In this document: positions 25,265-33,938 of the stretch, piece after piece
Layout: each line of letters begins with the position of its first letter
Numbering within the stretch: position 1 is the first letter of the stretch
DNA from: JADJYF01 sp965278995
GTDB lineage: Bacteria > Pseudomonadota > Gammaproteobacteria > Ga0077536
Direction: 5' to 3'
Assembly (NCBI GenBank): GCA_965278995.1
Contig: OZ257136.1
Span: forward strand, 4,650,001 to 4,714,000
DNA length: 64,000 nucleotides
Made by a program: the position numbers and the translations under genes
The notes under the pieces: model-generated
Told to the model about the DNA's origin: nothing
The model's input: the letters and a program-made list of their open reading frames with translations, nothing else
The model's database searches: none

Positions 25265-27091
25265 ATGGCCAAGACGCATTCATATATATGGTTACTCGCG
25301 CTGGTTGCACTAACGACGGCGCTGTATCTTCCTGCCCTGCCAGGGCCAATGCTTCTCGATGATTTGCCAGCGCTAGGGCCGCTATTGCGTCTAGCCAGCC
25401 ATGGCGGCAGTTGGGCTGAATTGGTTTTCAGTGACAGCGGACCGATGGGAAGGCCGGTGGCACAAATCAGTTTTCTTGCAAATGCAGCACTCAGCTCGGA
25501 CGTGCGATGGTGGAAAGCGACAAATCTCGCAATCCATCTGATAAACGGTGCATTTGTTTACTTGCTGGTGGTGCAGTTGTTAAAACTCGGCGGAGTTTCA
25601 TTGGCGCGAGCACAAGTCGCTGCGCTGTTTACCGCCGGTGTATGGCTTGTCCATCCGTTACAGATCAGCACCGTCATGTATACCGTGCAACGAATGACGG
25701 AACTGGCGACCCTTTTCAGTCTGCTCGGCATGCTTATGTATGTCCGCGGCCGTCAATCAACGGGTCGGCTCGCAAGCGCCGCAATTGTCTGCGCGTTCGT
25801 ACTCTGCACGCCATTAGCGGGGCTTGCAAAGGAAACCGGCTTTTTGCTGCCGTTCTTGCTCGCCGCGATCGAATGGCTGCTCCTTTCGCGCAATCAAGAG
25901 CGACCGAAGTGGCTGTTGTCAATGTTCGGCCTGTGCGCGTTGGCGCCTGCATTGATAGCTCTCTTGTATCTGGCTGGCGATATCGAAAAGAATCTGCTCG
26001 GCGCATATGCAATCCGCGATTTCTCGCTGACAGAACGAATACTGACCGAGCCCGGCATCTTACTGGCTTATCTCCGCATGATTTTATTGCCTCAGCGCCT
26101 GCAGCTGGGTTTCTATCATGACGATGTAGTAATCGTACGCGACCTCCTGGATACGCCTGCTACGCTACTCTCTCTTGTTGCCGTTTCGACGCTCGTGATC
26201 GCCATATTCGCCCTGCGCAGACGCCAGCCTTTGATTGCATTAGGGCTTGCATTGTTTTTTATCGGTCACGCACTGGAATCGACAATTTTTGGTCTGGAAC
26301 TCATGTTCGAACATCGCAACTATCTTCCAGCACTGGGTATTATCCTGGCGATGGTTGCTATGGTTGAGCAGAATATCGACCAGCGACTTGCGAGTACGAT
26401 CGGGTTGGTAATGCTGGCATTATTTTCGTTTGTCACGGCAGGTCAAGCCCATCTATGGGGTGATGAGGCCAGACTTTATTCATCATTTGTCGACGCTCAC
26501 CCGGCATCCAAGCGAGCGCGCGCGACGTTAGCAGAGTGGCATACCGTTCACGGTCAGTTCGATACGGCACTGGCTGTGCTCAAAGACGTTCCCGGCTTAA
26601 CAGCTGCGCTGTACCGCCTTCGCATCGGTTGCGCGCAAGGCGGACTGGTCGAGAACAAGGTGAAGCCCGTGCTGGCAGCGGTCGACGAGGCACAGCGGCT
26701 CGACAGCTTCGCGCTGGATACACTTAAACTGATCGCACAGGAGACGGCCGATGGACGCTGCCCATTGGCTGCTTCAGCTGTTGCAGACGCGCTGGATAGC
26801 GCGTTGCGGAGTGCAATGCGACCGGCGCAGCGCTATTTATTGACGATAGAGGCGGCGCGTATGCGCCATTCATCGGGGGATATCAGTAAAGCGCAGTTAA
26901 TGCTCGCGAGGGCGGCGGCATTGGCGCCAGACGACCCGTTCCCGTGGTATCTCGCCGCTGAGTGGGCTGTCGACAGCGGTAGCCAGCGGGACGCAAATCG
27001 TTACCTGGTTCGTGCGCGCGAACGTGCTAAGCATGGTAGGGCGGACTTTACTGGGATCGATTCAGCAGTGGATGCGATGATTGTTCGCTGA
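25265..27091 (+). CDS. Second TMTC-like membrane protein (putative GT-C glycosyltransferase), paralogue of the preceding gene
   Basis: A 608-residue protein whose ATG follows the previous TAA with no gap. It shares the same landmarks in the same order: MLLDDLPALG after the first helix, VHPLQISTVMYTVQRMTE, TEPGILLAYLRMILLPQRLQLGFYHDD region, and EHRNYLPALGIILAM. The C-terminal 200 residues look like helical repeats (TPR-like). The two proteins appear to be an old tandem duplication that has diverged widely. Substrate and donor are unknown. Candidate roles are pilin or envelope-protein glycosylation using a lipid-linked sugar. The stretch 25261-25320 is only 28 of 60 G+C, low for this genome. 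Confidence 0.78.
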   Translation: MAKTHSYIWLLALVALTTALYLPALPGPMLLDDLPALGPLLRLASHGGSWAELVFSDSGPMGRPVAQISFLANAALSSDVRWWKATNLAIHLINGAFVYLLVVQLLKLGGVSLARAQVAALFTAGVWLVHPLQISTVMYTVQRMTELATLFSLLGMLMYVRGRQSTGRLASAAIVCAFVLCTPLAGLAKETGFLLPFLLAAIEWLLLSRNQERPKWLLSMFGLCALAPALIALLYLAGDIEKNLLGAYAIRDFSLTERILTEPGILLAYLRMILLPQRLQLGFYHDDVVIVRDLLDTPATLLSLVAVSTLVIAIFALRRRQPLIALGLALFFIGHALESTIFGLELMFEHRNYLPALGIILAMVAMVEQNIDQRLASTIGLVMLALFSFVTAGQAHLWGDEARLYSSFVDAHPASKRARATLAEWHTVHGQFDTALAVLKDVPGLTAALYRLRIGCAQGGLVENKVKPVLAAVDEAQRLDSFALDTLKLIAQETADGRCPLAASAVADALDSALRSAMRPAQRYLLTIEAARMRHSSGDISKAQLMLARAAALAPDDPFPWYLAAEWAVDSGSQRDANRYLVRARERAKHGRADFTGIDSAVDAMIVR

Positions 27092-27153
27092 CCGCAGGAC
27101 GATCGATGCAAGTCTCGAATTCCTGCCACAGGTAGGGTCGGTAGAATCGCAGC

Positions 27154-27170
27154 GAACGCAAAAGCGTTTT
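27154..27170 (+). terminator. Weak hairpin between convergent glycosyltransferase genes
   Basis: GAACGC-AAAA-GCGTTTT, a 5-bp stem (6 with a G-T pair) followed by Ts, 62 bases after the stop at 27091. Plausible but weak terminator for the plus-strand pair; it touches the last base of the convergent gene. Confidence 0.35.
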
Positions 27171-28111
27171 CACGTGTCGGTATCGGGTGTTTGAGATTTT
27201 CCATAGGTTTCGGTTCGCCGCACCTTCCGGCGCTCAAAATCCGCTTCCTTGTAATGCAGCGCAGAGACCAGTTCGGCCAGGATGCCAATCAGGAAGGTGA
27301 GCACGGCAGTGAGCAACAGGACGGCCGTCATATTGGTCAGTCGATGAAAGGCGAAGAAAGTGTACGCGTAGTAGAAGACGCCGACGCCAAACAGCGCCGC
27401 GCTGACCGGCAGGAACAGACGCATCGGTGAAAATAAGGCACCGACTTTCAGAATGATCATAAAAAACCGCAGGCCGTCTTCGAGCAGACGGATATGACTG
27501 CGGCCGCTGCGCTGACGCGCTGCTATCGGCACATAGGCGACCGGCAGGCCGGAGCGGAAGAATGCCATCGTGCAGGTCGTCGGATATGAAAAGCCGTTCG
27601 GTAGCAGATAGAGAAATCGCCGGAAATGGCGCGCGCGCACAGCGCGAAAACCGGACGTCAAATCTTCGATACGCTTGCCTGTCATGTAGGTCGCGAGTCG
27701 ATTGTAGGTGTAATTCGCGACTCGCCTTCCGAGCGATGCGTGTGTGCCCCAGCTGCGTGCCCCAACAGCCATTTCATAGCCCTGATCGAGTCGTTCGACG
27801 AGACTGCGGATGACAGACGGGTCGTGTTGACCGTCGGCGTCCATGAACACCAGGACATCGTGAGTGGCGTGGCGGGCACCTGTCTTGATTGCGGCGCCAT
27901 TACCCATTGAATAGGGGTGTGAGACGCAGCTCACGCCGTGTGCCGCGCAAACCGCTTCGGTGTCGTCGGTGCTGCCGTCGTTGACGACGAGGATTTCGGC
28001 GAGGGGTTCGAGACGTTTCAGCTCGGGTAGCAGGCGGCGCAGATTTTCGGCTTCGTTTTTAGCCGGTAATACAATGCTGATGGCGTCAGTCACGCAGGCC
28101 AGGCTCGTCAA
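27170..28111 (-). CDS. GtrB/DPM1-type GT2 glycosyltransferase with two C-terminal membrane helices
   Basis: A 313-residue enzyme of the family that loads a sugar from a nucleotide donor onto polyprenyl phosphate at the inner leaflet. Motifs: PAKNEAENL near the N-terminus, VVNDGSTDDT, the catalytic FMDADGQHDP (DxD-like), and DLTSGFRAVRARHF. Two membrane helices follow around 230-255 and 265-290 (MTAVLLLTAVLTFLIGILAE). Start uncertain: TTG 28111 overlaps the suhB stop as TTGA, and GTG 28093 is an alternative six codons in. It faces the two TMTC-like genes, which would need exactly such a lipid-linked donor. The pairing is my inference. Confidence 0.88.
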   Translation of the reverse strand: MTSLACVTDAISIVLPAKNEAENLRRLLPELKRLEPLAEILVVNDGSTDDTEAVCAAHGVSCVSHPYSMGNGAAIKTGARHATHDVLVFMDADGQHDPSVIRSLVERLDQGYEMAVGARSWGTHASLGRRVANYTYNRLATYMTGKRIEDLTSGFRAVRARHFRRFLYLLPNGFSYPTTCTMAFFRSGLPVAYVPIAARQRSGRSHIRLLEDGLRFFMIILKVGALFSPMRLFLPVSAALFGVGVFYYAYTFFAFHRLTNMTAVLLLTAVLTFLIGILAELVSALHYKEADFERRKVRRTETYGKSQTPDTDT

Positions 28112-28911
28112 GCATCGGCTGCGCGGACCGGCTGCTTGCGTCGTGCAACGACGCCAAGGATCTGCCGGAACAGTTTCGGGTTGGCGGCAACGATATCGCC
28201 GTCACGCAGATGGTTCTCGCCACCCTCCGGGTCGCCGACCAGGCCGCCCGATTCGACGACAAGCAACGCGCCAGCAGCGATATCCCAGGGCTGCAGGCCG
28301 AATTCCCAGTAACCATCGAGCCGACCGCAGGCGACCCAGGCGAGATCGAGCGAAGCGGCGCCGGCGCGTCGCACATCGGCGCATTGTCCGAGCATGTCGC
28401 CGAAAGAGGTGAGATACGGCGCAAGCGCTTCCTTGCGCCGGACTGGAAAGCCGGTTGCAAGCAGAGCATTGGTCAGATGAATGCAGCGTCCGACGCGCAG
28501 CCGCTGACCGTTCAACTGCGCACCGGCACCGCGGCTCGCAGTGAACAGTTCGTCCCGATTCGGATCGTAAATGACGGCCTGATCGAGTCGCCCGCGAACC
28601 GACAGCGCGATCGAAATGGCGTACTGCGGAAAGCCGTGCAGAAAATTCAACGTGCCGTCGAGCGGGTCGATGATCCAGACATACTCGGAGTTGCCGCTTT
28701 CGCCGGATTCCTCCGCCACAATCTTGTGATCGGGATAGGCCGTGCGAAGTGTGTCGATAATCGCTGCTTCGGCGTCGCGATCGACCTGGGAGACATAGTC
28801 CTGGTGACCCTTACGCTCGATTTTGACGTCATGCAACCGGGCATGAGCGCGCGTGATCGTGGTGCCGGCGCGCCGCGCGGCACGGATCGCGATGTTCAGC
28901 ATGGGGTGCAT
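28108..28911 (-). CDS. suhB: SuhB, inositol-1-monophosphatase family protein
   Basis: A 267-residue magnesium-dependent phosphatase fold; in E. coli SuhB also works in rRNA antitermination complexes. Metal-site motifs are complete: EESGESG (about 66-72) and WIIDPLDGTLNFLHGFP, and the C-terminal WDIAAGALLVVESGG. The start MHPMLNIAIRAARRAG is typical. It is divergent from trmJ with 35 bases between them, the conserved suhB/trmJ arrangement. The stop overlaps the likely TTG start of the glycosyltransferase downstream. Confidence 0.95.
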   Translation of the reverse strand: MHPMLNIAIRAARRAGTTITRAHARLHDVKIERKGHQDYVSQVDRDAEAAIIDTLRTAYPDHKIVAEESGESGNSEYVWIIDPLDGTLNFLHGFPQYAISIALSVRGRLDQAVIYDPNRDELFTASRGAGAQLNGQRLRVGRCIHLTNALLATGFPVRRKEALAPYLTSFGDMLGQCADVRRAGAASLDLAWVACGRLDGYWEFGLQPWDIAAGALLVVESGGLVGDPEGGENHLRDGDIVAANPKLFRQILGVVARRKQPVRAADA

Positions 28912-28946
28912 GTGGCGGTCCCGGGAGTTGGTGGCACAATGGCGCG

Positions 28947-29750
28947 ATGACCGCGATTCTACCCGATACCGAGCGCCACGCCTTGGGCAGCCTGCGTGCC
29001 AGCCCGGTCCTTGCGCGCGTGCGCATCGTGCTGGTCGGCACCACGCATCCCGGCAACATCGGCGCGAGCGCGCGAGCGATGAAAGCGATGGGTTTACGCG
29101 CGTTGCATCTGGTTACGCCGGCCCATTTTCCCTCGGCCGAGGCCACTGCTCGCGCAGCCGGCGCCGACGACCTCCTCGCCGCTGCGCGCGTTCACGCCAC
29201 GCTCGACGAGGCACTGGCCGGTTGCGAAGTCGCTTATGGCACCACCGCGCGCAGTCGTCGCATCGGCTGGCCGACCTGCACACCGCGCGTCGCCGCAGCC
29301 GAAATTGCCGCGCTGCCGGCCAGCACTGAAATCGCTCTGGTTTTCGGTCGCGAACGCACCGGACTCACCAATATCGAACTCGATCGCTGTCAGCGAGCCA
29401 TCTGCATTGCGACGGCTGCCGATTTCAGTTCACTCAATCTGGCCCAGGCGGTGCAGATCTGTGCCTATGAACTGGGGCTCGTGGAGCCAGCTGCGCTGCC
29501 TGGGGCGCCGCGCCGCGGTCGCGACAAAAGCGGCGACGCGCTGGCGACTGCCGCCGAACTCGAAGCGCTGCGCGACCATTGCCTGGCCGTCATGGCGGCT
29601 GTCGCTTATTACGATACGGCGCAGCCGAAACTGATCGATCGGCGTTTGCGCCGGATGCTTGCGCGTACCGGACTGCTGCACAGCGAAGTACAAATCTTTC
29701 GCGGATTTCTGCACGCGATTGAAGTACGGTTAGGTGCAATCTCGAGCTAA
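28947..29750 (+). CDS. trmJ: TrmJ, tRNA (cytidine/uridine-32) 2'-O-methyltransferase
   Basis: SPOUT-family enzyme methylating the ribose of nucleotide 32 in tRNA. The 267-residue protein contains the knot motifs VRIVLVGTTHPGNIGASARA near the N-terminal end, ALVFGRERTGLTN in the middle and LNLAQAVQICAYEL at the SAM site. The C-terminal extension (from about 170) is typical for TrmJ rather than TrmL. It is convergent with purM; only 7 bases separate the two stop codons, and these carry a sequence like a collapsed copy of the repeat element at 36095-36242. Confidence 0.94.
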   Translation: MTAILPDTERHALGSLRASPVLARVRIVLVGTTHPGNIGASARAMKAMGLRALHLVTPAHFPSAEATARAAGADDLLAAARVHATLDEALAGCEVAYGTTARSRRIGWPTCTPRVAAAEIAALPASTEIALVFGRERTGLTNIELDRCQRAICIATAADFSSLNLAQAVQICAYELGLVEPAALPGAPRRGRDKSGDALATAAELEALRDHCLAVMAAVAYYDTAQPKLIDRRLRRMLARTGLLHSEVQIFRGFLHAIEVRLGAISS

Positions 29751-29761
29751 CAGCCTGCTAA
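29747..29761. repeat. Possible collapsed footprint of the CTAA-flanked element
   Basis: CTAACAGCCTGCTAA. This equals the first 7 bases of the element at 36095 including its left CTAA (CTAACAG) joined to its last 8 including the right CTAA (CCTGCTAA). It covers the trmJ stop (TAA) and the purM stop (TAG on the minus strand). It could be an internal-deletion footprint or a coincidence of 15 bases. Confidence 0.4.
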
Positions 29762-30807
29762 GGAGTCAGCGCGCCGCGGTAGACAACGCCGTCGCCAGGA
29801 ATGACCTCGCCGAGCGGGATGACGGTTTCGCCGGCTGCTGTCAGCAGGCGTTCGAGTCCTGCTGCGGCCGCGGGATCGGTGACGACGACCATGCCGATGC
29901 CGCAGTTGAACGTCCGCAGCATTTCGCGTTCGTCCACATCACCTTGTTCAGCGAGCCACGCGAACACCGGAGGCAGTTGCCAGGCGTCGAGTTGGATGGC
30001 TGCGGCGAGACCCGCTGGCAGCACGCGCGGCAGGTTGCCGGTGAGACCGCCGCCGGTGATGTGGGCCATGGCGTGTATGCCGCCAACATTAAGTGCTGCG
30101 AGCAGTGGTTTGACGTAGATGCGGGTCGGTTCGAGGAGGCAGGCACCGAGCGTCCGCCCGGCTAACGACTGCGAAAAATCGGCCTGACTGCGCGCGAGGA
30201 TCGCACGCACCAGCGAATAGCCATTCGAGTGGACGCCGCTCGCAGCCAGACCGAGCAGCACATCGCCGGCGTTGACAGCGCTGCCGTCGAGCAATCGGCT
30301 GCGTTCGACAACACCGACACAAAAACCGGCCAGATCGTAGTGGCCGGCCGGATACATACCGGGCATTTCCGCCGTTTCGCCGCCGAGCAGCGCGGCACCG
30401 GCCAGCTGGCAGCCGCGGGCAATACCATCGATGACGGCCGCCGCCGCGGCAACGTCGAGCGCGCCGGTCGCGAAATAATCGAGAAAGAACAGCGGTTCGG
30501 CGCCCTGCACGAGTACATCGTTGACGCACATGGCGACCAGATCGATGCCGATGGTGTCATGCTGTCCGAGTTCGATGGCGAGCAGGAGTTTGGTCCCGAC
30601 TCCATCTGTGCCGGATACCAGAATGGGATCGCGATAGCCGGTCGCGGCGAGGTCGAACAGACCGCCAAAACCGCCGAGTCCACCCATCACGCCGGAGCGA
30701 TGGGTCGCGCGCGCGGCGGGTTTGATGTGCTCGACCAGCGCTTCTCCGCGCTCGATATCGACGCCGGCAGCGGAATACGTAAGCCCGGGCTGGTCCGAAG
30801 TGGTCAT
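29758..30807 (-). CDS. purM: PurM, phosphoribosylformylglycinamidine cyclo-ligase
   Basis: AIR synthetase of purine biosynthesis, closing the imidazole ring with ATP. The 349-residue length is normal. Motifs: YSAAGVDIERGEALVEHIK at the start, the glycine-rich GVGTKLLLA and CVNDVLVQGAEPLFFLDY, and HITGGGLTGNLPRVLP. It is divergent from the DUF2066 gene, with an 80-base gap carrying promoter-like AT-rich sequence. The purM-DUF2066-permease-hda order is typical of gammaproteobacteria. Confidence 0.97.
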   Translation of the reverse strand: MTTSDQPGLTYSAAGVDIERGEALVEHIKPAARATHRSGVMGGLGGFGGLFDLAATGYRDPILVSGTDGVGTKLLLAIELGQHDTIGIDLVAMCVNDVLVQGAEPLFFLDYFATGALDVAAAAAVIDGIARGCQLAGAALLGGETAEMPGMYPAGHYDLAGFCVGVVERSRLLDGSAVNAGDVLLGLAASGVHSNGYSLVRAILARSQADFSQSLAGRTLGACLLEPTRIYVKPLLAALNVGGIHAMAHITGGGLTGNLPRVLPAGLAAAIQLDAWQLPPVFAWLAEQGDVDEREMLRTFNCGIGMVVVTDPAAAAGLERLLTAAGETVIPLGEVIPGDGVVYRGALTP

Positions 30808-30887
30808 CGCTGCATACTAATGGGTGACTCCGTCAGGTGTAAGCCTTGACTTGATTTTGAGCTTTGACATAGCGTGCAGAGAACCCG

Positions 30888-31964
30888 ATGCCCCCATCTG
30901 CTTTCATGACTTCACGGTTTCCCCCGCGCTGCCCGCGCCTCGTTGGTGCTCTGCTGCTCATTGCGTCGGGCCTGTTGCTTACGGTACCAGCCGCGGCACG
31001 CGATGCTACCGAGTTGTTCAGCGCGCGTGTACTCGTTCAGGATCGATCTGCGGCTCAGCTTGCCCGCGGCGCTGCTGCAGCGTTGGCCCAGGTCCTGGTC
31101 AAGCTCGTTGGAACGCGTGCTGCTGCCGCCAGCCCGGCCCTGCAGCCGGTGCGCGCGCAGGCCTCCAAACTCATGCTTCAATATGCCTACGAACCGACGG
31201 CTGACGGCACCCGCCTGCTGTTGAAGGCCGAGTTTGATGAACCGGCGTTGACTGCCGAACTTGGTGCCCGGGGTGTGGCGACCTGGGGCCGTCAGCGACC
31301 GGACTCATTGCTCTGGCTGGTCATCGATACGGGGACCGAGAGATTGCTGGTGAGCGGCGACGATCCGGGTCGTTACGGACAGGCACTGCTGGCACGTGCC
31401 AACGCGCGTGGCCTGCCAGTCTTGTTGCCGCTGCTCGATATCGAAGAGTCGCAGGCCCTGCTTGCAGCGCCGGACTGGAATGCTATCGCCGCAGGCGCCA
31501 CGACGATGTCGACGCGCTACGCAACGCCGGCGGTTCTCATCGTCTATCTGCGCCAGAGCGCTCCCGGGCTGTGGGAAGCGCGCTGGCGGGTGCAGGTCGA
31601 CGCCGAGGATTTTTCATCCGGTCAGGAAGGCGATATCCCCGAACTCGTGATCGAGGAGAGCGTCGATGCGCTGGGCGACGCGCTGGCACGGCGCTATGCG
31701 GATCCGACGCAGCTGGCCGGGGCCGATAAGCTCGTTCTGACCGTGACCGGGGTGCAGAGCGCGGCTGACTATGCCCGTCTTTCGACCTATCTGAACTCGC
31801 TCGATACGATCAACGATCTCTTTCTGCGCAGCGTCGATGCTGCCGGTGTGCGTTATGAATTGACCGCGCGTGGCGGACGTGGCGCGCTCGCGCAAAGCAT
31901 CGGTTTCGGCCGCGTACTTGTGCCGGTCCCTGGTCACGCCGACAGCTGGTCGCTGCAGCAATGA
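30888..31964 (+). CDS. DUF2066 domain-containing exported protein
   Basis: A 358-residue protein with a signal peptide: basic start, hydrophobic LVGALLLIASGLLLTVPAAA, cleavage after AAA near residue 37. The DUF2066 body follows (FSARVLVQDRSAAQLARGAAAALAQVLVKLVG). Function unknown in the family. Its constant place beside purM and hda in gammaproteobacteria is the main identifier. ATG 30888 and ATG 30906 are both possible starts. Its stop overlaps the next ATG (ATGA). Confidence 0.88.
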   Translation: MPPSAFMTSRFPPRCPRLVGALLLIASGLLLTVPAAARDATELFSARVLVQDRSAAQLARGAAAALAQVLVKLVGTRAAAASPALQPVRAQASKLMLQYAYEPTADGTRLLLKAEFDEPALTAELGARGVATWGRQRPDSLLWLVIDTGTERLLVSGDDPGRYGQALLARANARGLPVLLPLLDIEESQALLAAPDWNAIAAGATTMSTRYATPAVLIVYLRQSAPGLWEARWRVQVDAEDFSSGQEGDIPELVIEESVDALGDALARRYADPTQLAGADKLVLTVTGVQSAADYARLSTYLNSLDTINDLFLRSVDAAGVRYELTARGGRGALAQSIGFGRVLVPVPGHADSWSLQQ

Positions 31965-33079
31965 ATACAGCGGAGGGCGGCGGCCTGACCGACTCGCAGA
32001 AATGGCTCGCGCTGGCGTTGCTGCTCGTCACTGGCTGGCTGTTGTACTTGCTGGCGCCGGTATTGACGCCATTTCTGCTCAGCGCGCTGCTTGCGTATCT
32101 CGGCGACCCGCTTGTCGATCGGTTGCAGGCGCGCGGTATGGGCCGGGTTTTCGGCGTCGTTTCAGTGTTCAGCGCGATGCTGATTGCGGCCGTACTGCTG
32201 CTCCTTGTCGTTGTACCGGCGCTCGAACATCAGTTCGTCAATCTCGTCGATCGTGTGCCTCAGGCACTGGACTGGTTGCAGAATCAGGTTGCACCGCGAG
32301 TGTCCTCGATGCTCGGCGTGGAAGTTGCTGAACTCGATATCCCAGCCATTCGACAAACACTGCTCGAGCACTGGCGCCAGGTCGGTTCGCTGGCTGGGCA
32401 GCTGGTCGGCCAGCTCGGTCGTTCGAGTCAGCTCGTGCTGGGTTGGGTGACTTATCTGCTGCTGATCCCTGTCGTCACCTTCTACCTGCTGCGCGATTGG
32501 GACTACCTTGTGCTCGCGATACGCGATCTCCTGCCCAAACGGATCGAGCCGACGGTGTCGCGATTGGCAGCAGAAATCGACGCCGTACTGGCCGAGTTTC
32601 TGCGCGGTCAATTGACGTTGATGCTGGCGCTGGCGGCAATTTATACCAGCGGCTTGTGGCTGGTCGGACTCGATCTGGCTTTCTTCATCGGCCTGCTGGC
32701 CGGCTTTGTCTCGTTCGTGCCCTATCTCGGTGTCATCGTCGGGGTAATCGTGGCCGGTTTTGCCGCGTTTCTCGAATTTCGCGATATCGGCCACCTGCTC
32801 GGTGTAGCGGGCGTATTCGGCATCGGTCAGGTGCTCGAAGGCATGGTGTTATCGCCGATGCTGGTCGGTGAGCGTATCGGACTGCACCCGGTTGCCGTCA
32901 TTTTTGCGGTCATGGCCGGTGGCCAGCTATTCGGGTTCATGGGTGTTCTGCTCGCACTGCCGGTCGCCGCGGCGATTGTCGTGCTGCTCCGCCATTCGCG
33001 GGACCAATATTTCAAAAGCGATATTTATGCACGGCCCGGGACCGGTGATCCTGACGACCCCGGCGAGTCCGACGTCTGA
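31961..33079 (+). CDS. AI-2E transporter family (PerM-like) membrane protein
   Basis: A 372-residue inner-membrane protein with about seven to eight helices and the family pattern: two N-terminal helices, a large periplasmic or cytoplasmic amphipathic loop (about 75-150), then a membrane bundle ending in LLALPVAAAIVVLLRH. PF01594 members include TqsA, PerM and sodium/proton antiporters, so substrate cannot be assigned. Coupled to the DUF2066 gene by an ATGA overlap, and 3 bases before hda. Confidence 0.92.
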   Translation: MNTAEGGGLTDSQKWLALALLLVTGWLLYLLAPVLTPFLLSALLAYLGDPLVDRLQARGMGRVFGVVSVFSAMLIAAVLLLLVVVPALEHQFVNLVDRVPQALDWLQNQVAPRVSSMLGVEVAELDIPAIRQTLLEHWRQVGSLAGQLVGQLGRSSQLVLGWVTYLLLIPVVTFYLLRDWDYLVLAIRDLLPKRIEPTVSRLAAEIDAVLAEFLRGQLTLMLALAAIYTSGLWLVGLDLAFFIGLLAGFVSFVPYLGVIVGVIVAGFAAFLEFRDIGHLLGVAGVFGIGQVLEGMVLSPMLVGERIGLHPVAVIFAVMAGGQLFGFMGVLLALPVAAAIVVLLRHSRDQYFKSDIYARPGTGDPDDPGESDV

Positions 33080-33082
33080 CCC

Positions 33083-33775
33083 ATGGCAGGCCCCCGGCCG
33101 CAATTGACGCTCGATCTGTATCGCGCGCCAGCGCTCGATTTCGACAGCTTCCACGCAGGAGGCAACGACGAAGCCGTAGTGGCGCTGCGGCGCTGGTGTG
33201 AGGGTGCCGGTGCGCCGGTGATCTGGTTGTCAGGTGCACCGGCAACTGGCAAGACGCATCTTCTGCAAGCGGCGGTGCGCGCGGCCGGCGCTCGTGCGAT
33301 GTATCTGCCACTGGCCGACATGCGCGCATACGATTGCGAGATGCTCGACGATCTGCAGGCCGTCGACCTGCTGGCGCTCGACGATGTCGACAGTTGTGCC
33401 GGCGACCCTGCGTGGGAACGCGCGCTGTTTCGACTCTACAACGATCGCCAGGCGGCCAATCTTCGTCTGCTGTGGTCGGCACACACTCCGCCCGCTGTTC
33501 GACTATTCAAGCTGGACGACCTGCAGTCACGTGCGGCGGCGGGCCTCATCTATCAGCTCCGCGAACTCGACGATACCGACAAAGGCGCGGCGCTCCGCGC
33601 TGCCGCGCTGCGCCGCGGACTCGTGCTGCCGGAAGCGGTCGCCGACTATATCCTTCGCCGCGAACGCCGCGACATGAGCGCGCTGGCCGGCGTGCTCGAT
33701 CGTCTCGATCGCGCTTCATTGCAGGAATCCCGCGCGCTGACCGTACCGTTCGTGCGTGAGGTGCTGGCAGGCTGA
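33083..33775 (+). CDS. hda: Hda, DnaA regulatory inactivator
   Basis: AAA+ protein that, bound to the sliding clamp on DNA, triggers hydrolysis of DnaA-ATP and prevents re-initiation. The 230-residue protein has the clamp-binding motif QLTLDLY at 7-13, Walker A GAPATGKTHLL near 52-62, and Walker B LLALDDVD near 94-101. DUF2066, permease and hda follow each other with an overlap or 3-base gap, which points to one operon. It is convergent with the flavoprotein gene. Confidence 0.95.
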   Translation: MAGPRPQLTLDLYRAPALDFDSFHAGGNDEAVVALRRWCEGAGAPVIWLSGAPATGKTHLLQAAVRAAGARAMYLPLADMRAYDCEMLDDLQAVDLLALDDVDSCAGDPAWERALFRLYNDRQAANLRLLWSAHTPPAVRLFKLDDLQSRAAAGLIYQLRELDDTDKGAALRAAALRRGLVLPEAVADYILRRERRDMSALAGVLDRLDRASLQESRALTVPFVREVLAG

Positions 33776-33817
33776 GGCAAGCCGCCGGAATGCCAGGTAC
33801 CAGGGTGTCGGCGATGG

Positions 33818-33865
33818 CGGACCTTCGCTCCGTCACTGGGTGGTGCGCTCATCCGCGAAGGTCCG
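33818..33865. repeat. 11-bp inverted repeat between convergent genes
   Basis: CGGACCTTCGC (33818-33828) and GCGAAGGTCCG (33855-33865) are perfect reverse complements around a 26-base loop. It lies 43 bases after the hda stop and may act as a two-way transcription stop. No T run is adjacent on the plus strand. Confidence 0.45.
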
Positions 33866-33938
33866 ACAGCGCCGCTCCGCCGCGTTCACCAATTTCAGTG
33901 ACTATCTTTTGATTCCCATTTGGCCGGGCCGAGTTCAG

